Positions 16,955-24,673 of a DNA stretch of 34,912 nucleotides are shown here, piece by piece. Numbering within the stretch: position 1 is the stretch's first letter; every line of letters starts with the position of its first letter. Under the pieces are notes generated by a model that was not told the DNA's origin, did no database searches, and saw nothing but the letters and a program-made list of their open reading frames with translations. A program made the position numbers and the translations under genes. Origin of the DNA: Edaphobacter sp. (GTDB lineage Bacteria; Acidobacteriota; Terriglobia; Terriglobales; Acidobacteriaceae); assembly GCA_025462645.1 (NCBI GenBank), contig JAOAPB010000037.1:1-34912 (forward strand), written 5' to 3'.

Positions 16955-17130
16955 TTGCCGATTAGTTTTGGCCCCGACAAGATCGGGGCTGTTGGCATTA
17001 ATGCTATAACCCATTTAGCAAGAAGAATTTGCCCGTAATCTTTTTATATGAATAGTTTGCAGCCATGATGATCCATAAGATAAACAAAACAAACCACATC
17101 GACGATAGTACCCCCCGGGGGGAGGGGTAC
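16955..17130 (-). repeat. Intergenic 3'-end element, copy B (after flgL)
   Basis: Read on the - strand from just after the flgL stop, it has a C-rich box with GTACCCCTCCCCCC (17130-17117), then TGCAAACTATTCAT (17061-17048), a hairpin GCCCCGA/TCGGGGC (16971-16989) and AACTAATCGGCAA (16967-16955). The same modules occur in the same order after cheX at 25571-25783. The 14-mer and 13-mer are identical in both copies. Distances match closely: C-box to 14-mer is 55 versus 52 bases, and 14-mer to hairpin is 58 versus 57. Outside these modules similarity is partial. The C-box also forms a near-palindrome, GTACCCCCCGGGGGG, on the + strand. Confidence 0.75.
16971..16989 (-). terminator. Hairpin of element copy B downstream of flgL
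   Basis: GCCCCGA / TCGGGGC form a 7-bp stem around a 5-base loop; on the - strand it is followed by CAAAACTA. It lies about 150 bases after the flgL stop and is the likely transcription end of the flagellar operon, though the T tract is poor. Confidence 0.5.
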
Positions 17131-17141
17131 ACGCAGGTGCC

Positions 17142-18041
17142 TCAGTGCAGATAGTCGAACAGATTCACCTTCTGGAGCGCACTCATCACACTTAAAAGCG
17201 CCTGGTATTGGACCTGACTCGACTTCAGCTGCGTGGCTACGCCAACTGTATCTGACGAGACCAGATTACTCTGTTGCGACTTCAACTGGGCCTCTTGTGT
17301 CTGGACATACGAACTAGTCGATTTCACCCGGCTAAGTGAGCTGTCCAGAATGCTACGTTGCGTCGATAGGTTGCCGAGCGCGGAGGTCAACGTGGAGACA
17401 TCAGTCGTAACACTCGCCGTAGGAGAGCCACTTGAAAGATCGGAGATCAGCTGATTGAGAGCGCCGAAGACACCTGTGGATGAAGTGCCGAAGATATCCG
17501 AACCGGGAAGGTTCGTCTGTATCTTCTGCCCGCTCGGCGTCTCGATGTACTGCAACTTGCTATCTCCGACGTAGCTGACCGTTGCCGGCTGTGTCGAGGT
17601 GTCCAATGTAAACGGCTTCACCGAACCCTGGCTGCCACCGAACAGCGATTGTCCCAGGTAACTGGCATTCGCCAGGGAGAGAACCTGATCGCGAATGGCA
17701 GTCAGTTGTTGAATGATCACCCCTGTGTTCGCCGCATTGAGCGTTCCATTGCTAGCCTGCACGCCGAGCGTTAGAGCCGAGGTCAACTGAGAAACCACCT
17801 CACCCAGTGTGGAGTCTGCAATCTGCAGCATGGCCGCCTCCCCCGAGGCTGTCTGCACAAAGCTGTCATCGCGAGAGATTGCGTTGCCCAGCAGCACGCT
17901 CTGCGCCGCCGCAACCGGGTCGTCCTGCAGCGACGAAACTCTCAATCCGCTGGATAGCTGCTGGACCAGACCGTCGGTCGCACTGCTCGACTGATTGACT
18001 GCCTTCGCAACGTTGTAGATATAAGTTGGATCAGCTCTCAA
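17142..18041 (-). CDS. flgL: Flagellar hook-filament junction protein FlgL (HAP3)
   Basis: FlgL joins hook to filament and is exported by the flagellar type III system. The 299-residue protein has the flagellin-like N-terminal helix (AKAVNQSSSATDGLVQQLSS, then GLRVSSLQDDPVAAAQSVLL) and the C-terminal helix (LKSSQVQYQALLSVMSALQK, then VNLFDYL) that pack together in the axial structure. The start is a TTG at 18041; it is supported by the strong AGGAGG 4-6 bases upstream and by the conserved N-terminus. Last gene of the operon, 59 bases after flgK. Confidence 0.92.
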   Translation of the reverse strand: MRADPTYIYNVAKAVNQSSSATDGLVQQLSSGLRVSSLQDDPVAAAQSVLLGNAISRDDSFVQTASGEAAMLQIADSTLGEVVSQLTSALTLGVQASNGTLNAANTGVIIQQLTAIRDQVLSLANASYLGQSLFGGSQGSVKPFTLDTSTQPATVSYVGDSKLQYIETPSGQKIQTNLPGSDIFGTSSTGVFGALNQLISDLSSGSPTASVTTDVSTLTSALGNLSTQRSILDSSLSRVKSTSSYVQTQEAQLKSQQSNLVSSDTVGVATQLKSSQVQYQALLSVMSALQKVNLFDYLH

Positions 18042-18100
18042 ACAACTCCTCCTGCCTCACGTTCACACTGTGTGCACATCTCAGATGCAGCCGATCTCAA

Positions 18101-19510
18101 CTAAGAGACTGTCGTCTCCACTCCCAGGTTGATCGCGCCCGCCATGATCGAATTGACGACCGAAAGCACCTTGGCCGCAGCCTGATAGGAGCGTTGATAC
18201 TGAGTCAGATTCGCTGCCTCCTCGTCCAGCGATACGCCGGAGAGCTGGTTGCGCTGTGTCGTCAACTGCGCCAGTGTTGCTTGTTGTGCCTTATTGTCGG
18301 TTGTTGCGCCCGCAGTGGCGGTCCCGATCTGACCCAGAAAGGCAGCGAAGAATCCGGACGCGGTCTGTCCACCGACGATGTTCGCCGTTTCAAGGCCAGC
18401 CATCGACAGAGCGTTCCCGTTGCCTACCGATCCCTCTCCGATGGCTGCCGCCGCAATCATCAGCGGATCAGTTGCCGTTACCTGGATCGATCCAGCAGCG
18501 CCGCTCGCGCTTGGTGGAAGGCCAAGGAGCGCTTGGCCAGGGTTTCCACTGCCGTCAATTCCTTGAGCGTTCTGCGCGTTAACCTGGGTTCCAATTGCAT
18601 AAGCCAGATTGTCGAGCGCATTTGCGAACGTCGGCATCATCTGATCCCGTGCTTGGAGTACTCCACCGAGCTCTCCTCCGGTAAGACCTTGAGTCACATC
18701 CTGTCCGCCTGTCCCTGCAACGATGTGCGTCGCCCCAGATACGATGACCGTACTCATCGCATAAGACTGTTTGCCACTAACCAGCACGGCTCCATTACTG
18801 GTCGTCAATGTAATTCCATTATTCTCTGTCGACATTTGATTCAATCCGACATATTGGGACAGCTGCGTAATCGCTAGTTGTCGTTGATCCTCCAAACCAC
18901 CGGCATCTTGATTAGGGCTTATGCCAGCGATCTGCTGGTTCAAAGAGGCAATCGTAGCTGTAAGCGTATTCACTCGCCCAGCTATGGTGCCCACCTGCTG
19001 ATCAAGGCTGGAAGATATCTGTGCCAACTGATTAGCGGAAGAGTTGAAAGCCGCTGTTAGAGTATTCGCGGCAGCCAGTACATTCTGTCGTGTCGCGGTA
19101 TCGGACGGATTACTCCCAAGCTTAGACAAAGCACTGAAAAAGGAGTCCATCGCTGAACCAAGGGCTGTCGTGCTTGCGGATGTAGCAGTAGAGCTCAAGC
19201 CGAAGATGCTCTGTACCTGCTGCAAAGCTGACTCAAGTGCGCTGCTCTGAGCCTGTGCCTGGGTTTGCTGTTGTACCCGTTGTTCAAGTACACGGTCTCT
19301 CTGTGAAACAGCATTATTTCCCGTGTTGCCTCCTATGACATTGGTCGATCCGTTGATCGTCACCTCATCCACAGGCTGCCAGTTCACGACCTGGCGTGTG
19401 TACCCCAATGTATTCTGATTCGCGACATTATTCGCTGTCACATTCAACGCAGCCTGGTCTGCCATCAACGCTTGCCTAGCCGTATCCATCAGCGATGTTA
19501 GCGTGCCCAT
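18101..19510 (-). CDS. flgK: Flagellar hook-associated protein FlgK (HAP1)
   Basis: FlgK is the first junction protein on the hook and is secreted through the flagellar export channel. At 469 aa it is somewhat short for the family. The N-terminus MGTLTSLMDTARQALMADQA, followed by ALNVTANNVANQNTLGYTRQ, is the classical rod/hook/HAP motif with ANNVAN. The C-terminus (EEAANLTQYQRSYQAAAKVL, then SVVNSIM) is the matching helix. AGGAG lies just upstream of the ATG, and the gene overlaps the end of flgN by 13 bases, so chaperone and substrate are translationally linked. Confidence 0.95.
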   Translation of the reverse strand: MGTLTSLMDTARQALMADQAALNVTANNVANQNTLGYTRQVVNWQPVDEVTINGSTNVIGGNTGNNAVSQRDRVLEQRVQQQTQAQAQSSALESALQQVQSIFGLSSTATSASTTALGSAMDSFFSALSKLGSNPSDTATRQNVLAAANTLTAAFNSSANQLAQISSSLDQQVGTIAGRVNTLTATIASLNQQIAGISPNQDAGGLEDQRQLAITQLSQYVGLNQMSTENNGITLTTSNGAVLVSGKQSYAMSTVIVSGATHIVAGTGGQDVTQGLTGGELGGVLQARDQMMPTFANALDNLAYAIGTQVNAQNAQGIDGSGNPGQALLGLPPSASGAAGSIQVTATDPLMIAAAAIGEGSVGNGNALSMAGLETANIVGGQTASGFFAAFLGQIGTATAGATTDNKAQQATLAQLTTQRNQLSGVSLDEEAANLTQYQRSYQAAAKVLSVVNSIMAGAINLGVETTVS

Positions 19511-19755
19511 TGGCTCCTCACGTTTCTATCGCGCAGTCGGTCGATTGCGTTGAGGTTCTCTGCGCTACTTTGAAGGACAAGTTCCAGCACGCGCTTCTTC
19601 ATCAGAACGGGATGAATGTTCTTGTCACAGTTAATCTTGATCCCGCACAACGCCGCACTCCGTTCCTCGAGAACCTGAAGTCTGTCTAAATCCATCACGG
19701 CGAGGGCATCGATAGTTTCATCGAGCAAGTCAGCTACAGCTTGACAGGTTCCCAT
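19498..19755 (-). CDS. flgN: Probable FlgN-like export chaperone
   Basis: This 85-residue protein is predicted to be an all-helical coiled-coil (LLDETIDALAVMDLDRLQVL ... KKRVLELVLQSSAENLNAID), like FlgN chaperones, which bind the C-termini of FlgK and FlgL before export. It is shorter than the usual 130-150. Sequence similarity is weak, so the call leans on position: directly between flgM (2-base gap) and flgK (13-base overlap), the standard flgMNKL order. It could instead be an unrelated small helical protein of the operon. Confidence 0.6.
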   Translation of the reverse strand: MGTCQAVADLLDETIDALAVMDLDRLQVLEERSAALCGIKINCDKNIHPVLMKKRVLELVLQSSAENLNAIDRLRDRNVRSQWAR

Positions 19756-19757
19756 CC

Positions 19758-20051
19758 TTAACCTAGAAGAGACTGAATCATCTTGTCTGCTACATCAGAT
19801 GAAGACACATTGTAGCTTCCTGAGGCAATTGCCTGTTGTAAAGCGACAACCTTAGCAGATCTCGTATCAGAGCTCCCTAGAGCTTGTGCCATAAGCCCGC
19901 TGGCGGTACTCAGATTTGCCTGATCCGCACGTCCCGCGGCTTGGGTGGATGTTTCATCTTTCGGACCACTGGCGAGTGCGGGCTTTGTCTCTGTCGGAGT
20001 AATTACACTTAGAGCTTGCTGCAGGCTTCCAATTCCATTTGCATAACTCAT
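19758..20051 (-). CDS. flgM: Anti-sigma-28 factor FlgM
   Basis: FlgM holds sigma-28 (FliA) inactive until hook completion, when it is exported through the basal body. The 97-residue protein has a disordered polar N-terminal half (about 1-55). The conserved C-terminal sigma-binding helices follow: RSAKVVALQQAIASGSYNVS, then SSDVADKMIQSLL, matching the family pattern KV..L..AI..G.Y.V....VA..M...L. GGAGGA lies 5 bases before the ATG. The gene is preceded by an almost perfect sigma-28 promoter, so FlgM probably feeds back on its own transcription. Confidence 0.88.
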   Translation of the reverse strand: MSYANGIGSLQQALSVITPTETKPALASGPKDETSTQAAGRADQANLSTASGLMAQALGSSDTRSAKVVALQQAIASGSYNVSSSDVADKMIQSLLG

Positions 20052-20074
20052 CTTATTCCTCCATCTACTTGAAT

Positions 20075-20101
20075 CTATCGGCGCATCTCCAGCAAACTTT
20101 A
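20075..20101 (-). promoter_or_regulatory. Sigma-28 promoter for flgM-flgN-flgK-flgL
   Basis: On the - strand TAAAGTTT (20101-20094), 11 bases, and GCCGATAG (20082-20075) match the sigma-28 consensus TAAAGTTT-N11-GCCGATAA at 15 of 16 positions with exact spacing. The first three bases of the -35 box are also the TAA stop codon of flgJ. Transcription would start about 7 bases further on, with the flgM ATG at 20051. Confidence 0.85.
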
Positions 20102-20413
20102 GTACCTAGGCACTCTATTTTCGGGACTCTTCTCGTACTCCAGTGTGACTTGCCGGACCACATGGTTAGCAATTCCAAGTCCGCCTCTCTTTGATATAGC
20201 CTTTGCAACCGCCTCCGTTCCAAAGCTGCTTATCGTATCAGCAGCACTGTCGTCACTTTTCTCACCATTCAAGCCATCCTGACCTGACCGCATCGGTTTT
20301 AGAATCTCCTGCATGAGCATCGACTCGAACTGTTGAGCGGCGTCCACCAGTTTGGAATGCTGCTTTTCGGCTCTATCGGATATCTGATTTGGAATGGCTG
20401 TTGTAATCTTCAT
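20099..20413 (-). CDS. flgJ: Rod-binding protein FlgJ, N-terminal domain only
   Basis: The 104 residues correspond to the rod-scaffold/cap domain of FlgJ: KLVDAAQQFESMLMQEILKP matches the conserved AxxFExxLxxxxLKxM region, and GLGIANHVVRQV the C-terminal GxGxAxxxxxQL region. The muramidase domain of enterobacterial FlgJ is absent, as in many non-enterobacterial genomes, so the cell-wall hydrolase must be a separate protein. The ATG overlaps the flgI stop (ATGA). Its TAA stop forms part of the flgM promoter. Confidence 0.88.
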   Translation of the reverse strand: MKITTAIPNQISDRAEKQHSKLVDAAQQFESMLMQEILKPMRSGQDGLNGEKSDDSAADTISSFGTEAVAKAISKRGGLGIANHVVRQVTLEYEKSPENRVPRY

Positions 20414-21582
20414 AGCACCTCGATCTCCGCCTCCAAAGCACCTGCCGACTTCATAGCCTGAAGGATGGAGATAACATCGCGGGCCGAAGCACCAATCGTC
20501 TGCAAACTTCGGACTAGATCATCCACAGTCGCACCCTGTTTGAGCTCAATACGGTTGACCGGCTTATCCTGTGCATTAATTCGTGTCTGCGGTATCACTT
20601 GAGTCGTTCCAGAGGAAAAGGCATTCGGCTGCGAGACGAGGAAATCAGTAACAACATTCACAGCCAGGCCGCCGTGCAGTATAGAGACAGGCTGCAAAAC
20701 GACAGTTCCTCCTATGACGACAGTTCCTGTACGCTCATTGACAATCACCTTCGCTCGAGGATAGATGGGAACCTCGATCGACTCCACTCTTGCAAGAAGA
20801 GAGGGAATCTCCTCTCCATTTACGACCGACAGGTCAATGCGTCTACTATCGAGGACTCGAGCCGCAGACCGACCTAGTTCATGATTGATAGCTTGTGCCA
20901 TCGCCTCGGCGCTGCGAAAGTCAGCATCATTCAACAGTAATGAGAATTGATTTCGACCTCCCAGATCCAGGGGGACGCCGTGTTCCACCATAGCCCCAGA
21001 AGGGATCCGGGCTGTATTTGGATGGTTCAACTGCTTTATATTCCCATTGACGTTCACTGAGTATCCACCAACTACTAGCGGGCCCTGTGCCTGGGCATAG
21101 ATTTTGCCATCGGCTCCATAAAGAGGGGTCATCAGCAGCAGACCGCCCTCGAGGCTTCTCGCGTCCCCAGCTGAAGAGGCTGTGATGTCTAGCTTTGTTC
21201 CTGGACGGGCAAATGGCGGCAATGTCGCCGACACAAATACCGCGGCAAGATTCTGTACGCGAATCGACGAGGCGGGGACACTTACCCCCATGCGGAGTAG
21301 TGTTGCTGCAAGCGTTTGGGTTGGAAAACTGGTCTGCTGACTATCTCCCGTGCCTTGCAGCCCCACCACAATACCGTATCCGACCAACTGGTTATCCCGA
21401 ATACCTTCAATTGAAGCAATATCTTTGATGCGCGCCTGCCGCAAATACGGAAGAGGAACATCAGATGCAAAGGCCGCACCACCCATTGTTAAAAACCCAG
21501 CGAGCAGACAAGCACATCCATCGATAATGTTTGTCCTGGATAACTTCTTCCTTGTCATCGATCCACTCAAGATGCCCCGCAT
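20410..21582 (-). CDS. flgI: Flagellar P-ring protein FlgI
   Basis: FlgI forms the periplasmic P-ring bushing around the rod in peptidoglycan. The 390 residues fit the family. A signal peptide (CACLLAGFLTMGGAAFAS, cleavage near residue 40) is followed by the conserved RIKDIASIEGIRDNQLVGYG, VVGLQGTGDSQ, TLAATLLRMGVSV, NLAAVFVSATLPPFARPGTK, and late VIVNERTGTVVIGG and VDDLVRSLQTIGASARDVIS. The ATG at 21582 gives an n-region longer than usual; the ATG eight codons later (MTRKKLSRTN) is an alternative start. The flgH stop lies 10 bases upstream. Confidence 0.96.
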   Translation of the reverse strand: MRGILSGSMTRKKLSRTNIIDGCACLLAGFLTMGGAAFASDVPLPYLRQARIKDIASIEGIRDNQLVGYGIVVGLQGTGDSQQTSFPTQTLAATLLRMGVSVPASSIRVQNLAAVFVSATLPPFARPGTKLDITASSAGDARSLEGGLLLMTPLYGADGKIYAQAQGPLVVGGYSVNVNGNIKQLNHPNTARIPSGAMVEHGVPLDLGGRNQFSLLLNDADFRSAEAMAQAINHELGRSAARVLDSRRIDLSVVNGEEIPSLLARVESIEVPIYPRAKVIVNERTGTVVIGGTVVLQPVSILHGGLAVNVVTDFLVSQPNAFSSGTTQVIPQTRINAQDKPVNRIELKQGATVDDLVRSLQTIGASARDVISILQAMKSAGALEAEIEVL

Positions 21583-21592
21583 AGTTTCCCCA

Positions 21593-22429
21593 CTAAAAGA
21601 TCAGAACTCGTTGCAGAAGCCTGATTAGAGCATTAGGCCTGCGAGTGTAATCCGTAATGATCCCCTTTCCGCGCACCTCCAACTCGAGGCTGGATATTGC
21701 GGTTGAGAGCACCTGATTCTGTTGCGAGATATCCTCAGGACGCACCAGACCACGCAACATAATGGTTTGTGTCTGCTGACTGAATTCGACCTCTCTTGCC
21801 GCTTCGATCACAAGCATTCCATTTGAAAGAACTTCAATTACCTGTCCTCCAAATGTTGTGCTGAGACTTGAGCTAGTGGCACTCGTTCCCTGGGCGTTCA
21901 GCCCCGCAGAGGAACTTTGATTGACCAGGTTCTGTAAAGCATTTCCTGAGTGCAACAAACCGATCAGGCTCGACACTTGAGAGCTTGCGTTTGAAGCCCG
22001 AGAGTTTTTCACAGAGCCGTCCGTTGAAGCCGCTAAACTTTCAGAGACCACCACGGAGATCAAATCGTGGGGACGCATGGCACGTACGTCTGTTGTCATC
22101 CTTGTGAGACGGCCACTGTCTGTCCAGATAGATCCTGCTGCAGCTTGCGCGCTGGAACTGTCTGCATGTACCCGTTCCAAATAGGAAGCAAGAGAAGTCG
22201 AAGCTATATTGGGTCTTGGACCCTGCGTTTTCCGCTCTGTGATCATTTGTGCATTCAGCGATGACACCACTAGCAACAGAAGGAGTCCTATCACAACGCA
22301 TATAGCGAAGCGTCCTATGTTTGCGATGTTAGAAGGAGACCGGAAATCCGGTATCTCGATGCTCTGTGTCTCTCCGTCGGCCTTAGCCTTATATGTCCTT
22401 GCAAATCTCATCTTCACTAAACTCCTCAT
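21593..22429 (-). CDS. flgH: Flagellar L-ring protein FlgH, atypical N-terminus
   Basis: FlgH forms the outer-membrane L-ring. The 278-residue protein has the family core: GSIWTDSGRLTRMTTDVRAM, PHDLISVVVSES, FGGQVIEVLSNGMLVIEAAR, QTIMLRGLVRPEDIS, and SSLELEVRGKGIITDYTRRP. FlgH is normally a lipoprotein; here there is no lipobox. Instead about 40 polar residues precede a strong hydrophobic segment (FAICVVIGLLLLLVVSSLNA, 41-60). No ATG, GTG or TTG lies between the extension and that segment at a usable place, so the extension appears genuine. MRSLVKM offers two possible starts (Met1, Met7). It overlaps flgA by 4 bases. Confidence 0.92.
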   Translation of the reverse strand: MRSLVKMRFARTYKAKADGETQSIEIPDFRSPSNIANIGRFAICVVIGLLLLLVVSSLNAQMITERKTQGPRPNIASTSLASYLERVHADSSSAQAAAGSIWTDSGRLTRMTTDVRAMRPHDLISVVVSESLAASTDGSVKNSRASNASSQVSSLIGLLHSGNALQNLVNQSSSAGLNAQGTSATSSSLSTTFGGQVIEVLSNGMLVIEAAREVEFSQQTQTIMLRGLVRPEDISQQNQVLSTAISSLELEVRGKGIITDYTRRPNALIRLLQRVLIF

Positions 22430-22959
22430 CGTTGGAGCTCAACATCTGCAGGTCCACGAATCACAGCGATAAATTGCTGCACTACAGGATTGGTAATTTG
22501 GACTAGTCGCACCCGTATGGCATTACCCAGACCGCCACTCTCCTCCGACACCGCAGCCACTTCGATCCGTACGTTATCTTCTTGTCTCCAGAGTCGAACG
22601 ATGTCGCCAGCACGCACTAGCGGTGACACTGCATGAGAACCTTCTTTCAGTATCTGGTTGTCTCGCAGGAAAGATGGCCTATCCATTACCTCGTGCGTCA
22701 GGAGTGCGAACGTGGGACGCTCTGGATGGTCACAACTGGCAATTGTCAACCATCTCTGCCGCAGAATAGGGTCCCACCGGGCCGCTTGAACGCGATAGTC
22801 TCCACTGTATTGAGCCAATGATGAAGCGCTGATTCGAGTCGAACCAGTTGTATCTGGAGTATTCAAGCATGTTGCTGCATCAGCTTCGTTTATTAACGAT
22901 ACTTGGAGTCCAATGCAGAACAGCAAAGCCGTGATGGATAGACGAACATTCTTACTCAT
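22426..22959 (-). CDS. flgA: P-ring assembly chaperone FlgA
   Basis: FlgA is a periplasmic chaperone for P-ring assembly. The 177 residues start with a signal peptide (VRLSITALLFCIGLQVSLIN, to about residue 29). The C-terminal SAF-type domain is recognisable by LVRAGDIVRLWRQEDNVRIE, then VAAVSEESGGLGNAIRVRLV and VQQFIAVIRGPADVEL, which match the family pattern V..Gd.V.v....g..i...a.a...g..G..IrVr. The N-terminal half is divergent. It lies 7 bases after flgG and overlaps flgH by 4 bases. Confidence 0.85.
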   Translation of the reverse strand: MSKNVRLSITALLFCIGLQVSLINEADAATCLNTPDTTGSTRISASSLAQYSGDYRVQAARWDPILRQRWLTIASCDHPERPTFALLTHEVMDRPSFLRDNQILKEGSHAVSPLVRAGDIVRLWRQEDNVRIEVAAVSEESGGLGNAIRVRLVQITNPVVQQFIAVIRGPADVELQR

Positions 22960-22966
22960 AAACCCT

Positions 22967-23755
22967 CTAGCGAATCATGCTGTTAATCTGGGAATACATG
23001 TCGTCAGCTACACGGACGACCTTGGAGTTGCTCTCATAGGCGCGTTGCGCCAGGATCATTTGTACAAACTCTGCGACGACATCGACGTTTGAGTTTTCGA
23101 GGTAGCCTTGCTGCAGTGTGCCGATGCCGCTGGCTCCTCCTGGTACATCCGTGATCGCATTACCAGAAGATCCTGTCTGTTCGAAAAGGTTGCCTCCCAC
23201 TGAACTCAAGCCTCCGGGGTTGGCGAAGGTCGCTAGCTGGATTGTGCCTAGCTGCGCGGCGGCCGTCTGTCCCGGAATTGTCGCCGACACGACTCCGTAC
23301 TGAGAGATGACGATGTCGGTTGCATTCGAGGGAATTGTGATCGCCGGCAACACTGTGTCACCATCCGCTGTAACGATCGTTCCCTGGTTATTCAAATGGA
23401 AACTGCCCGCACGGGTATAAGCGATCGTCCCGTCGGGCTTCGACACCTGGAAGAAGCCAGAGCCTTTGATTGCAAGGTCGAATGTGTTGCCAGTCTGGTT
23501 GAAGTCTCCCTGGGTCATGATCATCTCTGTTGCTGATGACCTTGTTCCAAGGCCTATCTGCAGACCTGCCGAGACTGTCTGCTGACTCTGCGCAGATCCG
23601 GGAGTGATCATGTTCTGGTAGATCATGTCCTCGAACTGCAGTCGACGTCTCCTGAATCCAGCTGTCGCCGAGTTGGCGAGGTTGTTCGCCACCGTATCCA
23701 GGTTCGCCTGTTGCGCGCTCATTCCACTTGCTGCCGTATACAACGCTCGGATCAT
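22967..23755 (-). CDS. flgG: Flagellar distal rod protein FlgG
   Basis: FlgG builds the distal rod of the basal body. The 262 residues equal the usual length. The N-terminus MIRALYTAASGMSAQQANLD, then TVANNLANSATAGFRRRRLQ, carries the rod-protein motif. The middle shows GDFNQTGNTFDLAIKGSGFF with the domain signature, and the C-terminus LENSNVDVVAEFVQMILAQR, then AYESNSKVV, is diagnostic of FlgG. A 30-base gap separates it from flgF upstream. Confidence 0.97.
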   Translation of the reverse strand: MIRALYTAASGMSAQQANLDTVANNLANSATAGFRRRRLQFEDMIYQNMITPGSAQSQQTVSAGLQIGLGTRSSATEMIMTQGDFNQTGNTFDLAIKGSGFFQVSKPDGTIAYTRAGSFHLNNQGTIVTADGDTVLPAITIPSNATDIVISQYGVVSATIPGQTAAAQLGTIQLATFANPGGLSSVGGNLFEQTGSSGNAITDVPGGASGIGTLQQGYLENSNVDVVAEFVQMILAQRAYESNSKVVRVADDMYSQINSMIR

Positions 23756-23785
23756 TCCAACTCCATTCTGCTGCGCGGGCTGCTA

Positions 23786-24541
23786 TCAGACTCGCGGTAG
23801 TTCCTCTGTGGCTGTCTTGTCGAAGTCGTTGTTGAAGACACTCAGTGCCTTTTGCATCATCTCTGCCTGTCGCTGCACAAGAACTAGTTGCATCGTCCCA
23901 TGAATGGCATCCTCGTTCGCTCCTTCGATAGAGCCTTGCTCGATAGAGGCGTTTGCAACAATCGGCTTTGCGTCGCCTGCGGAAAATCGATTCGTTCCTT
24001 CTGCAATCAACGCAGACTTGTCTGCAAAATCGAAGACACCTACCTGCCCCACTATCATGCTTCCGTCGGGGGTGGAGACGGAGATGCTTCCGTCTCCGGC
24101 TACGTGGATGCTGCCGGTGGGGATGGTGATGGGTTGCTGGTTTCTGTCCAGGACAGGCTCTCCCTGGCTGGTCTGGAGGACACCGGTGGAGGAGCGGGAG
24201 AAGGCTCCGTCTCTTGTGTAGCTGAGGCCCGTTTTGGTCTGGAGGGCGAAGAAGCCCTGGCCTTGCAGTGCCAGATCCAGAGGATTGCCGGTGGCTGCCA
24301 GTTGTCCCTGGCCGAGATCCAGACGGTTTCCGCCGAGGATCCCGAAGCCGTTTACGGACTGTCCGACCTGGGAGTCAGCTGGTGAGTCGCGGTCGAGGCC
24401 ACCGGCGAAGATGCTGCGGAAGTAGTCTCGTTGCGCGCGATAGCCGTTGGTGCCGGCGTTCGCCACGTTGTTCGCTGCGGTATCGAGCGCCTGCGTGCGC
24501 GCCATGAGACCAGTGTATGCAGCATAGAGACCGCTATCCAT
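23786..24541 (-). CDS. flgF: Flagellar proximal rod protein FlgF
   Basis: FlgF is a rod protein closely related to FlgG. The 251-residue protein starts MDSGLYAAYTGLMARTQALD and TAANNVANAGTNGYRAQRDY, has GNPLDLALQGQGFFALQTKT in the middle, and ends with a shorter, less conserved helix (AIHGTMQLVLVQRQAEMMQK). The last feature separates it from FlgG. It is the first gene of the flagellar operon. No canonical promoter could be recognised in the 132 bases separating it from the divergent cheY-like gene. Confidence 0.92.
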   Translation of the reverse strand: MDSGLYAAYTGLMARTQALDTAANNVANAGTNGYRAQRDYFRSIFAGGLDRDSPADSQVGQSVNGFGILGGNRLDLGQGQLAATGNPLDLALQGQGFFALQTKTGLSYTRDGAFSRSSTGVLQTSQGEPVLDRNQQPITIPTGSIHVAGDGSISVSTPDGSMIVGQVGVFDFADKSALIAEGTNRFSAGDAKPIVANASIEQGSIEGANEDAIHGTMQLVLVQRQAEMMQKALSVFNNDFDKTATEELPRV

Positions 24542-24612
24542 GCACTGGCTTATGCAGGTTTGTGGCCCAACAGGAGAGAGTGTTTGTTAGAAGATGCTAA
24601 GAACGAGTTCGT

Positions 24613-24639
24613 TCAAGCTTTCGGTACGGAGGCCGATAG
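24613..24639 (+). promoter_or_regulatory. Sigma-28-like promoter for cheY-cheX
   Basis: TCAAGCTT (24613-24620), 11 bases, then GCCGATAG (24632-24639): 13 of 16 positions agree with the sigma-28 consensus and the spacing is exact. The -10 box is identical to that of the flgM promoter at 20075. It ends 34 bases before the TTG start at 24674. Confidence 0.65.
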
Positions 24640-24673
24640 AGGTCGTAGACCACATTGACTACCGGAGGATGGG

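Noticed and set aside
16938..16964. GCCGATTA with a weak TAAA-like box on the + strand
   Set aside because: No gene follows on that strand; the match arises from the 13-mer of the intergenic element.
18026..18877. 283-codon + strand frame over flgK
   Set aside because: Antisense to flgK with Cys/Arg/Ser-rich composition typical of a non-coding frame.
24542..24565. Sigma-54-like GG-N10-GC spacing before flgF on the - strand
   Set aside because: Only the GG/GC dinucleotides match and transcription would begin at the ATG itself.
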